64,000 bases of DNA from CBDANW01 sp965197825 (GTDB taxonomy: Bacteria > Acidobacteriota > Vicinamibacteria > Marinacidobacterales > DATDRI01). A model generated the notes under the pieces. It saw only the letters and a list, made by a program, of their open reading frames with translations. It did not search any database and was not told where the DNA came from. The DNA is taken from assembly GCA_965197825.1 (NCBI GenBank), contig CBDANW010000003.1:992001-1056000 (forward strand), in the 5' to 3' direction. Position 1 is the stretch's first letter. Each line of letters starts with the position of its first letter. A program made the translations under genes and the position numbers. Shown in pieces: positions 8,397 to 16,098 of this stretch.

Positions 8397-8454
8397 CTTC
8401 TCCTCCGAATCGCGACGTTCCAACCCGCTCCAGTGGGGCACGGCGAGGAGTTAC
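7033..8454 (+). mobile_element. IS66 element, 5-prime truncated copy
   Basis: From 7033 the sequence matches the intact IS66 at 46945-49326 in inverse orientation, through to the terminal repeat GTAACTCCTCGCCGTGCCCC whose complement ends at 8454. The 5-prime end, tnpA, tnpB and the first ~50 codons of tnpC are absent. Compared with the intact copy it has three extra codons (ELG in the CDGELGEMAG region) and otherwise near-identical sequence. The right end sits inside the LVIVD gene. Confidence 0.85.
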
Positions 8455-9183
8455 CTTCGGATTCGCCTGGTCACTGAGATCGTAGATCTTGACGTGGTTC
8501 CTGCCCGTCCAACCTTCCGACTCCTTGTTCCCGACCAGGTAGGCGATCCCGGTGTCGCACTCCCACCAGCTCTTGTGGGTGCCGGTGAGCTCGTCGACCA
8601 CTGTGGTCACGTGCGCCGGGTTGGACGGATCGGTTATGTCCAAGACTTCATGCGCCTGGTTCCCGTATGGCCGCAGCAGGTACCATTTACCCTGTTCCCC
8701 GTTAGGCAATGTGTTGCCGCTGCAGACCCGCACCATCTGAGCCCCGCCGGCGTCGCGATCGGGTGCCCGACGCGGCGGGCCGGGAATATGAGCAAGGTAC
8801 TTCGTATTCGCGGGGTCGGTCACATCGACAACCGATGTGCCGCTGGGTTCCGCCTCGCCCGTGAGCGAATTCATGGGCATATGCGCGGTCGCATGGTGCC
8901 CGACATAGGCGATAAACCTCCCATCCTGACTAATGATGATGGGCTGATAGGCCGACCGACCCTGCAGATCCTTCCAACCGGCGAGCTCCATGTTCCACTG
9001 CGACTGCTGGTCGCTGGGGCCCGGTACGGGAAACGGAGGCGCTGGGCTTCCGTTCAACGCGATCGGTGGGATGGTCGGCCCATCCGGCGGGTACGTCTGC
9101 TGTGCGACGAGCGATGCTGGCACCGCCACCGCCAGCACGAACAGCCCAAGCAAAACGAGGCCCATATATCTGGGTTTGCGCAT
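8455..9183 (-). pseudogene. Exported LVIVD-repeat protein, C-terminus removed by IS66
   Basis: ATG 9183 follows AGGAGA by four bases. Residues 1-28 are a signal peptide (MGLVLLGLFVLAVAVPASLVA). The body carries LVIVD-type blades: GTSVVDVTDPANTKYLAHI, AHEVLDITDPSNPAHVTTV and HVKIYDLSDQANPK. The last is cut at 8455 by the terminal repeat of the truncated IS66, after which the frame reads into IS sequence. About 243 native residues remain. These repeats build a beta-propeller exposed outside the cytoplasm; substrate and role are unknown. Its neighbours at 4.4-7.0 kb and 11-12.2 kb are also exported propellers. Confidence 0.8.
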
Positions 9184-9353
9184 GGCTTCTCCTTTTTCGT
9201 CCCTCCGGAACGTCCGGTATTGACTGGTATCTCGCGCGGACGTTACTCTCTGCCCGCGCCGGCGTCAACAGGTAGGAGGGGCGCGGAACAACCTCGTCTT
9301 GACAAGGTTATCCACCAACTTCGTTAGGTCGCGTCATATTCCCTTGACGCGAT

Positions 9354-10130
9354 CTACTGCCCCGCCGCCCTCTTCTTCAGCGTTCCAGGCTTCATCGAAT
9401 CGGGAACGAGTGGCTCCGGAAGGTACAGGTCCTTGTCGGTCGGCCACTCTTCCATCAAGTGCGGCATGTAGCCCTCGGGATAGTAGAGCTCTGGATCGAT
9501 CTGGCATCACGAATGGACTGCTCCTGAAGGTCTGCTCTCGAGTACTGCGGTTTCGGCACGATGAGGCCACCGAACCTTTCGATCGCCAGGTCGGCATTTG
9601 GTACCTTGTTGTTGGGATAGTCGGCAATGACCCCGTCGCGGGCCCAGATCTTGTCCTTGGTCATGTTGACGACGACCATGTCGGGAGCTCCCGGGTGGTA
9701 GGGTCCATCCCAGTGTTCCGGGACCTCGGCGATGACCTCGGCGTCCCTGGTAAGGATCGTGCTGCATGTGGGTGCTCATGCAGAGTCGAGGCTGAATCTT
9801 GTCGCACAAATAACCCAGCGCATAGGTTGGCGTATGGTGGGTGTCGATGGTGTAGCGACCGACGAATGGCGGCACGCCTGCTACGCCCGAGCTGATCGAC
9901 ATCAACTCGGCCTGGGTCTCGGTGATGTAGAGATCACAACCCTTGGCGTACTCGATGTCGAGCTCCGAGGGGCGGCCGTCGCCGGTCCAGACGACGCACA
10001 TGTCGTTCCAATCGAGCCGATTAGCCGGAGGCGCCGTCCTTGGCATGCGAGCGTCGCCAATGGGTGACTTTGACGCCGTTCTTGTCGTAATGGATGGGCA
10101 CCTGGAAGACGGAAAAGAGCCCTCGTGAGC
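9354..10130 (-). pseudogene. MBL-fold metallo-hydrolase (GntH-like), multiply frameshifted
   Basis: Three minus-strand frames rejoin into one protein. The order is VPIHYDKNGVKVTHWRRSHA, then LDWNDMCVVWTGDGRPSELD, GCDLYITETQAELMSIS, VGRYTIDTHHTPTYALGYL and PRLCMSTHMQHDPY, then MVVVNMTKDKIWARDGVIAD, and finally YPEGYMPHLMEEWP to a TAG at 9354. This matches the C-terminal part of metallo-beta-lactamase-fold hydrolases named GntH after guanitoxin clusters. Frameshifts fall near 10035, 9700 and 9490. The N-terminal half with the HxHxDH metal site is absent. No other guanitoxin-type gene is nearby, so a role in toxin synthesis should not be inferred. Confidence 0.7.
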
Positions 10131-10468
10131 GGCCGCTGGGGAGCTAGCACCCAGATGGCTCGAACAAGGACGGCTCTGGCGGCGGGTGTGTCAGCTTACC
10201 GGACGCGGTCACTTCGACCATGCCGCCTTCTGGGACGCGCTGTCGGCGAGCAGAAGAGTTGTTGGTGTTGAGGCAAGACCAAGCGAGCCTCTCGCATCTC
10301 TGGATCGAAAACGGCGCGTGTCCTACTTCCCTGCTCCGAAGACCTTCAACAGCTTGCTCGCGGTGCTCCACGCAGGTGTGCGTGCGGCTGGACCGCTCTC
10401 TCAAAGGTCTGTGACGTCTGTCCAAGACTTCTTGACAGTCCAGAGTCGACCATGGTTCACTAGGCGCC
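10131..10468. other. 338-base stretch without a recognisable gene
   Basis: Lies between the decayed MBL-fold gene and the SH3 gene. It may contain the degraded N-terminal half of the MBL-fold gene, but I could not find the metal-binding HxHxDH motif in any minus-strand frame. Nothing else is recognised. Confidence 0.4.
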
Positions 10469-10882
10469 ATGCGAACCGAACGCGTCACTCGAAAACTGCT
10501 TCATTCGACTCGATCCTGGCGCGCAGCAGCCTGCGCGCTGGGCGTGACGATGGCCTTCCCGTTCTTAGCCCAGGCGACGTCCAGCCAGGAGCCGAAGGAA
10601 CAGGCCCGGGTCCCGACGAGCCACGCCAACGTGCAACAAACACCGGGATCGGGCTCGGCGCTGCTCGTGATCGTCCCACGGGACACTGTTCTCCCGATCA
10701 TCGGGCGACGAGGCGAGTGGGTTCAGGTGCGGCTTTCCCCGGAGCTCAGGAAGACCGGCATCGTCGTACGGTGGTACGAGGGGAAGCGAGAGATCATCAG
10801 GCGTGGCCGGCGCATCACCATCGGGGATGAGGACAGCGGCTGGATGCACGACACGACCGTCGAAATCACCGAAGTCCGGTAA
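10469..10882 (+). CDS. Exported bacterial SH3-domain protein
   Basis: 137 residues. The N-terminus has a basic stretch and a hydrophobic core (RSWRAAACALGVTMAFPFLAQA), a likely signal peptide. The rest is one SH3b-type domain: HANVQQTPGSGSALLVIVPR, DTVLPIIGRRGEWVQVR and SGWMHDTTVEITEV, the usual order ANVR-x-GP, G-x-W-x-x-V and GWIH in bacterial SH3 proteins that bind peptidoglycan or act as envelope adaptors. About 25 residues rich in Arg (TGIVVRWYEGKREIIRRGRR) are inserted before the last strand, which is unusual. It is transcribed convergently with the NHL gene downstream, with a 77-base gap. Start: a 5-prime GCGCC context without a clear ribosome-binding site, so it is uncertain. Confidence 0.7.
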   Translation: MRTERVTRKLLHSTRSWRAAACALGVTMAFPFLAQATSSQEPKEQARVPTSHANVQQTPGSGSALLVIVPRDTVLPIIGRRGEWVQVRLSPELRKTGIVVRWYEGKREIIRRGRRITIGDEDSGWMHDTTVEITEVR

Positions 10883-10959
10883 ACCGCCCCGGGCTCTCCA
10901 AACATCGAACGCTGTGACGGCCACGGTTTCCGTGACCACACGTCGAGGGGCGCCTTACC

Positions 10960-12183
10960 TCATCGGCTGCGGCCGACCATCCGGCCGATGAGCTTCGCCG
11001 GGTCGGCATCCGGCTTCGGGCGGAACATCTGCGAGCGGTCATTTCGGATCTCGCCGACGTACAGGTTCCCCTCCTCGTCCACCTCGATTTGGTGCACGCC
11101 ATCGAACTGGCCTGGCAGCGCGCCGTGCTCGCCAATATCCAGGATGTATCGCCCGTTCAGGTCGTACTTGACCAGCCTGTCCGTCGTCCAGTCCGCCACC
11201 CACACGAAATCGTCTTCGGTGACGGTGTGGGCGAGGACTTGGGAGTTGTGACCGGTGGGCCACATGTCCAGGAAGTTGCCGTTCTCGTCGAAGACCTGCA
11301 TGCGGCTGTGCTCGCGATCCGCGACGAAGATCCGGCGATCCTGGCTGACACCGATACTGTGGACGGACCAGAATTCGTACGGACCTGGGTTGGCCGGGTC
11401 GACCGGCGGCTGGCCCCAGTCCCGAATGAAGTTAAAGTTGGCGTCGAATTTGGCCACGCGTGTGCCCGCGTAGCCGTCGGCAACGAAAAACGTGCCGTCA
11501 GGGAGCCAGCACATGTCCGTCGGACGGTCGAAGTTGTTCGGGCCCCGTCCGGGCACGCCTCGTTCGCCCAGCGTCTTCACTAACTGGCCGTCGTTGGTGA
11601 AGATGTTGATCTCGTGCATGTCGTCGTCGACGATCCAGATGTGCTTCTCGGGATCGTAGGGGTTCATCAAGAGCTTGTGGGGGCCACGAGCGAGCTCCCC
11701 GAGTCCCGTGCCTCTCCCCGGTGCTAAGTACGCATCATGCTGGAGCCACTCCTCGATCGTGTTGCCCAAACGATCCACGGCGAAGATGATGTGGTGCCGC
11801 CGCATGTTGTAGCCGGGGTTCTGTCCGGCGTAGGGACGCCTCCCCGTGTTGGTTCGGGGGGGGTCGAGCAGAGCCGCACTGATCCACGGCGTAGCGCCGG
11901 GCGGCAGCTCGATCTCGCCGCGCTGGCCCACCCAGACCTTGTCCACACTCTCGGCCCAGACTCCAGAGGCCGATCCCCAGGTCCAGCCGTCGTGCGAGAG
12001 ATCGTTATCGGGCAAGGGTTTCGGCCAAGGGACGACAACCTCGTAGTCGCCCATATCCACCTTTTGCACCGCTTGCGTCTGAGCCGGCGCGGGCTCCGGA
12101 GGGGCGCTACCGCTACTCGCGGCCAGAAAGGCCGCTACCCCCAGCGCCACGAAAACTGTCAGCAGTGAGCTCTTCACGTGCAC
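10960..12183 (-). CDS. Exported NHL-repeat six-bladed beta-propeller protein
   Basis: The start is placed at GTG 12183, six bases after GGAGG; this opens directly into the signal peptide VKSSLLTVFVALGVAAFLAA. A longer frame from 12330 has no ribosome-binding site and no signal peptide at its start. The 407-residue product has an Ala/Pro-rich linker followed by NHL blades: PYDPEKHIWIVDDDMHEINI, LPDGTFFVADGYAGTRVAKF, SQDRRIFVADREHSRMQVFD, EDDFVWVADWTTDRLVKYDL and DEEGNLYVGEIRNDRSQMF. It is clearly paralogous to the 4435-5580 protein. Expected to be periplasmic or secreted; ligand and enzyme activity unknown. Confidence 0.85.
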   Translation of the reverse strand: MHVKSSLLTVFVALGVAAFLAASSGSAPPEPAPAQTQAVQKVDMGDYEVVVPWPKPLPDNDLSHDGWTWGSASGVWAESVDKVWVGQRGEIELPPGATPWISAALLDPPRTNTGRRPYAGQNPGYNMRRHHIIFAVDRLGNTIEEWLQHDAYLAPGRGTGLGELARGPHKLLMNPYDPEKHIWIVDDDMHEINIFTNDGQLVKTLGERGVPGRGPNNFDRPTDMCWLPDGTFFVADGYAGTRVAKFDANFNFIRDWGQPPVDPANPGPYEFWSVHSIGVSQDRRIFVADREHSRMQVFDENGNFLDMWPTGHNSQVLAHTVTEDDFVWVADWTTDRLVKYDLNGRYILDIGEHGALPGQFDGVHQIEVDEEGNLYVGEIRNDRSQMFRPKPDADPAKLIGRMVGRSR

Positions 12184-12426
12184 TCTCAACCTCCGTGATT
12201 CAAACTCTTCCCGGCGATGCCTGAAAGACGGCCCTGGTGCCCGACTGCCAACCAGCCCCTGGACTGACCGGCCATCGAAGCACACGTCGATGAACCGCAC
12301 GAGGTTCCCACCTTCCGGTTCGGCTGTCAACAGGAACGTCGCCGTTGGTGAGCGTCCGCGTTTCGCTTCGCCAAATGCGACAAGACCTCACCCAATTGGC
12401 GCCGTGTCTCGCGCTACAACTGTGTC

Positions 12427-12786
12427 ATGAAATTCGCGCGCTGGACCTTTCTCGTCACCGGGATCTATGGCCTGCTCGTCCTCCTCCCCCAGTACTTTCT
12501 CGAGCCGCCGGGTCTGACACACCCCGAGTTTTTCTACGGTTTCGTCGGCGTTGCCCTCGCTTGGCAGGTCGTGTTTCTCGCCATCGGGCTCGACCCCATG
12601 CGGTTTCGTCCACTCATGCTGGCGGCGGTGGTCGAGAAAGCATCGTTCGCGATCGCGGTGGTCGCTCTTTTCGCGGCCGGACGGCTGGCGGTGCCCGTTC
12701 TCGTCGCGGGGCTCATCGATCTGACCCTCGGCGTCCTTTTTGCCGCAGCCTGGTTCCGACTTCGTCAGATCAAGACATCTCGATGA
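12427..12786 (+). CDS. Small four-helix membrane protein of unknown function
   Basis: 119 residues with four hydrophobic segments: FLVTGIYGLLVLLPQYFL, FVGVALAWQVVFLAIGL, LMLAAVVEKASFAIAVVALF and VLVAGLIDLTLGVLFAAAWF. A short basic tail (RLRQIKTSR) ends the protein. An acidic residue (Asp in LIDLTLG) lies inside the last helix. No signal peptide is evident apart from the first helix. It stands alone between the divergent NHL gene and the hydrolase remnant. I do not recognise a named family. Confidence 0.6.
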   Translation: MKFARWTFLVTGIYGLLVLLPQYFLEPPGLTHPEFFYGFVGVALAWQVVFLAIGLDPMRFRPLMLAAVVEKASFAIAVVALFAAGRLAVPVLVAGLIDLTLGVLFAAAWFRLRQIKTSR

Positions 12787-12798
12787 CGAATTCCCGGC

Positions 12799-13250
12799 GT
12801 GCAGTGGCCGGTGCACGTACCCGGCCCCTACCGCGTTGACGCCTCCCGCCCGGCTACCGTGCTGCCATTCCTGGTCTCTCAGGTGGACGGTGACGGCAAC
12901 GAGATCGGAGGCATTCGCCTGCCGGAGCAGGGGGTGCCGCTCGGACATACAGAGGCTGGGCTTTCCGGAGCGAGAGCGCCGGCCTGCCGAACACCCAGGT
13001 GCCTTATGCCGGAGGATACATACCGTTCGCCAGAACGCGCGTCGAACGGCTGCAGAACGGCGGTCCACGTCCGTCGGTCGAGGAACGCTACTCCAGTCGC
13101 GCCGACTACGTGCGGCGAGTGGAGGAAGTGGCCAACCGGCTGGCGCAGGAACGGCAGCTGCTGCAGGAGGACGTCAAGACCATTGCGGAAACCGCCGGCG
13201 AGCACTGGGACTGGACGATGTCGGCAAGAACGGACCGAGACACCGACTAA
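12799..13250 (+). pseudogene. Alpha/beta-hydrolase-type protein, C-terminal fragment with frameshift
   Basis: Frame 1 reads VSQVDGDGNEIGGIRLPEQG and VPLG; the sequence then continues in another frame as TYRGWAFRSESAGLPNTQVP and YAGGYIPFARTRVERLQNG, ending at TAA 13250. One missing base near 12931 explains the switch. The pattern (VDxDGNEIGGIRLP, PxxxGWxFR, IPFARTxxER) is the C-terminal part of exported alpha/beta-hydrolase-domain proteins common in Acidobacteriota; the catalytic part is absent. The reading frame is also truncated upstream, ending near the membrane-protein gene. The IS at 13252 begins directly after its stop codon. Confidence 0.6.
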
Positions 13251-13251
13251 G

Positions 13252-13584
13252 GGGGATGTCCCGACCGCTGTTGAATTTGGTCGGGTAGCGGCGGCACCTG
13301 TGAATACTCTTAGGCAGCAAACTCATCGCTGTCAAGAGATTTCTGTTTGCTTCTAAGCGCGTGAACGAGAGCGCCCATATGGCGATAGCCTTTGATACGC
13401 CGGAACTTTTTCTGCGCGGTGACGACGCCAAGAGCGGTCCATCGGCGAACCATGGAAGGACTCTACCAACGCTTGACGTTTCTCGATACTCTGCGAATGG
13501 TTCCGTTGAGATTCTCAATGGCGTTCGTCGTGGCAAGAGACTGGCGAAGTAAGGCGGGCAGCGCGAGCTTCACGACCGTGAGTG
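13252..13584 (-). mobile_element. IS256-type element A, copy 1: 3-prime end piece
   Basis: The terminal repeat GGGGATGTCCCGACCGCTGT begins at 13252, and the sequence matches 50070-50402 through the transposase C-terminus up to GTGAGTGT. It then stops matching. The other end of this copy lies at 14999-15106, beyond a second, inserted element, so about 1 kb of the element interior is missing. The conserved in-frame TAG (complement CTA near 13462) is present here as well. Confidence 0.8.
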
Positions 13585-13604
13585 TGGCATTGGGTGGCGG
13601 TCAA

Positions 13605-14992
13605 GTCTTAATTTTCCTGTCAAATCTCCGTACGGTTCCCCGCGCTCGGTTAAGCTGCTGATTCCTCCGACGTGCCTTGCGGGAGAAGCTCGTTGCGAAG
13701 CTCCTCGACTTTCCTAGCGGCGAAGACATCCATCCTCACGCCGCGCCATTTGTTTGCGACGGCCAAGAGCACAGCGAACGAGAGTTTCATCGCGGCCTCC
13801 TCGGTGAAGAAGTGAGGAATGACCTTTGTGCGACGTTTGTGCTCTCCGAACGTGCGCTCAAGTAGATTCGACGTGCGAAGCCTTTTGTGATGCGCCGCAG
13901 GAAGGCGTAGCGCCTGAAGACACGCTTCGAAGGTCTCTTCCATGCACTTCATCGCGCTCGGGAATCGTTGACGGTACCGAGCGATCACCTCCCGACCCTT
14001 CTTCAGCCCTTGCTCGTAGCTGTTCGCATGGAACGACTCAAGGATGGCCGCCTTGAGTTCGTCGCGCACTTCCTTCGGAGCCTTGCCCAGGATGTTCTCG
14101 AGGCGGTGCTTCTGGCAACGTTGCTTGAGGCTTCGAGGGAAGACCTCTGCGATCGCTTTGAGCACTCCAGGATTCCCGTCCGTCACGATGAGCAACGGCT
14201 CCCTCATTCCTCGGGCCACCATCTCCTGCAAAAACCCCTTCCAGTTCTCGTAGGATTCTCGGTTGCCGACACCGATATGAAGAAGAACTCGCGTCCCATC
14301 AGCGCGATAGCCGGTCGCAACGAGGATGGGCTCTTTCCTCTCCGCTCCTTGGTGGTAGCGCAGGTACGTGCCGTCGAGCTCGAGATACAACAGCTTCTCG
14401 TTCGAGAGATCCCGTTTTCGAAACGCCTCGAAATCCTCCGACAGACACCGTGTGACCCGGCTCACCACCGACTTCGAGACACCCGTGCCGCTCAGCACGT
14501 CCGCGAACGTCGCCTCAATGTCACGCGTCGACATCCCGTGGACGTACATCCGCGCGATCAGTTCATCGAGTTTCTCGGTCCGGCTCACGTAGGCGTCGAG
14601 AATCTTTGACTGAAACACCTTCTCTGTTTCTCGTACCCGCGGCACTTGCACCGTCACCGCTCCCTCGCCCGTGAGGACCCGATGCGACTCATACCCGTTG
14701 CGTCGTCCCTTCTCCTTCGTCGTTGCCGGAGCGTTCTCATAGTAGTTTCGACCCAACGCCTCCGTCACCTCGCGCTCCAACGCATATTGAAGCATCATCT
14801 GAGCTCCCGACCGGACGATCTCCGAGAGATTCATCTCCCCAAATACCAGTTGTTCCTCGAACTGCTTGAGTAATCGCTGACTCGGTAGTACCTTTCCCAT
14901 GATGTATGGTTCTCCTTTTCTGTCCCCATGACGGGGACGGGTTTGAGCTTGGGGAACCATACATCGTTTTTCTTTGACAGGAATCTTAAGAC
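13605..14992 (-). mobile_element. IS256-family element B, complete, nested in element A
   Basis: Imperfect terminal repeats: GTCTTAATTTTCCTGTCAAA at 13605-13624 and, in complement, GTCTTAAGATTCCTGTCAAA at 14992-14973. The true ends may extend a few bases further (GGTGATGTC on the right). It sits inside the deleted copy 1 of element A. No clean target duplication was found because the flanks are degraded. It encodes one intact transposase. Confidence 0.8.
13650..14900 (-). CDS. IS256-family (mutator-type) transposase, intact
   Basis: The start at 14900 (MGKVLPSQRLLKQFEEQLVF) follows AGGAGAACC; a longer frame from 14960 begins in the left-end untranslated region. The product has 416 residues, normal for IS256. 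Catalytic order: LELDGTYLRYHQG (first Asp), LLIVTDGNPGVLKAIAEVF (second Asp), CxxH-type RCQKHRLENIL, and RTSNLLERTFGEHKRRTKV (Glu). Unlike the other IS256-type transposases in this window it has no internal stop, so it is the best candidate for an active enzyme of this family here. It is the only copy of its type in the window. Confidence 0.9.
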   Translation of the reverse strand: MGKVLPSQRLLKQFEEQLVFGEMNLSEIVRSGAQMMLQYALEREVTEALGRNYYENAPATTKEKGRRNGYESHRVLTGEGAVTVQVPRVRETEKVFQSKILDAYVSRTEKLDELIARMYVHGMSTRDIEATFADVLSGTGVSKSVVSRVTRCLSEDFEAFRKRDLSNEKLLYLELDGTYLRYHQGAERKEPILVATGYRADGTRVLLHIGVGNRESYENWKGFLQEMVARGMREPLLIVTDGNPGVLKAIAEVFPRSLKQRCQKHRLENILGKAPKEVRDELKAAILESFHANSYEQGLKKGREVIARYRQRFPSAMKCMEETFEACLQALRLPAAHHKRLRTSNLLERTFGEHKRRTKVIPHFFTEEAAMKLSFAVLLAVANKWRGVRMDVFAARKVEELRNELLPQGTSEESAA

Positions 14993-14998
14993 ATCACC

Positions 14999-15106
14999 TT
15001 GGTGGCTCCTTGTCCCCCTCTGGAGACGGTTTATTGGCAGACCTATTCTTAGGCCGGCCAAGGAGCCGCCGCTACCCCAAATTCAACATCCGGCGGGACA
15101 TCCCCG
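14999..15106 (-). mobile_element. IS256-type element A, copy 1: 5-prime end piece
   Basis: TTGGTGGCTCCTTGTCCCCC and the following ~90 bases match the 5-prime end of element A (complement of 52339-52446), ending in GGCGGGACATCCCC at the element terminus. Together with 13252-13584 this shows a copy of element A reduced to its two ends before or after element B was inserted. Confidence 0.8.
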
Positions 15107-15291
15107 GAGAGAACCCCGGGACGGACAGTGCGGATCCGCAGTGGGTGGCTCAAGACGCCCAATAAACCCATAGCCGTTACTTTCTGACTAAGCCAAGTTC
15201 AGCACCGCTTGCGAGCTGAATAGCGGCAACCCCGTGGATTGACGTCGAGCAGTGCATTGGCAAAGTGTCGAGCGCGTTGCCAAAGCAGGAA
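15107..15291. other. Spacer between element A remnant and the toxin gene
   Basis: 185 bases. A plus-strand run at its left edge (GENPGTDSADPQWVAQDAQ, stop near 15166) may be the tail of a host gene interrupted by element A copy 1. Nothing else is recognised; no terminator for the toxin operon was found. Confidence 0.3.
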
Positions 15292-15615
15292 CTAGAGCCA
15301 GAGCACCTTCCGGACGCCGTTCTCGATGTCGGAGATCTGTCCGGGAGAGACTTTCCCAATGCGTTTCTTCAGCCGCATCTTGTGGACCGGCCCCAACGAC
15401 TCGCATTTGGCGTAGCTCTTCTCTTCGAGACCTGTTGCCGAGGGTGATTGGGTGAGAGGGACCCTCAGCGGTGCCGGCTTCGTTGTGATGGGGATCAATA
15501 GGACATCCGGGCGCAGGTCGTTGATCGGATTGATGCTAATCACGAGAGCCGGTCGCGGCTTCGGAAACCCTGCTGGCTCGACGATCCAGATATCGCCACG
15601 CCTTATTCGCTCCAC
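15292..15615 (-). CDS. MazF/PemK-family endoribonuclease toxin
   Basis: 107 residues, normal for the family. MERIRRGDIWIVEPAGFPKP and RPALVISINPINDLRPDVLL form the first strands of the SH3-like barrel; VLLIPITTKPAPLRVPL, SYAKCESLGPVHKMRLKKRI and GKVSPGQISDIENGVRKVL complete it. Family members cleave RNA at short sequences and are held inactive by a co-encoded antitoxin. The start overlaps the antitoxin end by 13 bases, so translation is probably coupled. It stands between IS debris and lepA. The assignment is firm; RNA specificity is not predictable from sequence. Confidence 0.88.
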   Translation of the reverse strand: MERIRRGDIWIVEPAGFPKPRPALVISINPINDLRPDVLLIPITTKPAPLRVPLTQSPSATGLEEKSYAKCESLGPVHKMRLKKRIGKVSPGQISDIENGVRKVLWL

Positions 15616-15833
15616 ATCGCCTCGCTAACCGTTTGCTCCCACGCTTCCCGCTCCCACACCTCGTTTTCGTCTTCGCTGAATTCGCTCAGCTGATGACGGA
15701 GGAGCCTCTCCTCTTCGAGCTGTCTGCACTTGGTCAGTATGCGCGCCAGCTTCTCCGAGCGCGTTTTACCCGGCAGGGAATCCAGAAACTCGAGCAAGGG
15801 CTCGTCAACCGTGGCCGAGAGCTTGCCTTTCAT
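15603..15833 (-). CDS. Antitoxin of the MazF-type module
   Basis: Start at 15833 (MKGKLSATVDEPLLEFLDSL) is preferred: AGGAG lies six bases upstream. An ATG at 15869 overlaps the probable -10 box, so it is not expected in the mRNA. The product has 76 residues. Residues 1-40 form a ribbon-helix-helix-like pattern (KLSATVDEPLLEFLD, then KTRSEKLARILTKCR). The rest is acidic (SEFSEDENEVWEREAWEQ), suited to binding the basic toxin. It lies first in the operon and overlaps the toxin start by 13 bases, the usual antitoxin-toxin order. It likely also represses its own promoter. Confidence 0.8.
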   Translation of the reverse strand: MKGKLSATVDEPLLEFLDSLPGKTRSEKLARILTKCRQLEEERLLRHQLSEFSEDENEVWEREAWEQTVSEAMWSE

Positions 15834-15867
15834 GGTATCTCCTAAAGTATCGCCTGCGTTATCTGAC

Positions 15868-15895
15868 ATTCTATCCTATCCTGAGCGGGATACAA
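15868..15895 (-). promoter_or_regulatory. Probable promoter of the toxin-antitoxin operon
   Basis: On the minus strand TTGTAT (15895-15890) and TAGAAT (15873-15868) are 16 bases apart. The spacer contains a direct repeat GGATAGGATAG that could serve as an antitoxin operator. The -35 match is weak (TTG only). Confidence 0.4.
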
Positions 15896-16098
15896 AGTCG
15901 AACCTCCAAGCCCTTTGGCAACTATAGCTTGTGGAAATGTCCGCCCCCTGGAGTGCTTAGGCTTCTGGAGACCCGCTACAGGACCAAAGACGAGGAAACC
16001 CTCGAGACACCTCCACGGCATCTCGACGGTGACCCGACCCCCGCTCGAAAACCGTGCTAAACTCTACGGTTGCACGCTTTAAGCAACAAAGTTAAACC
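15896..16098 (+). promoter_or_regulatory. Intergenic region holding the lepA promoter
   Basis: The region between the divergent toxin-antitoxin operon and lepA-hemW. A possible -10 box, TAAACT, lies at about 16055, but no convincing -35 partner is seen. The 5-prime untranslated region has no Shine-Dalgarno sequence near ATG 16099. Confidence 0.3.

Noticed and set aside
9354..10130. A guanitoxin-type biosynthetic cluster
   Set aside because: Only one decayed GntH-like gene is present; neighbours are propellers, an SH3 protein and IS, with none of the other pathway genes.
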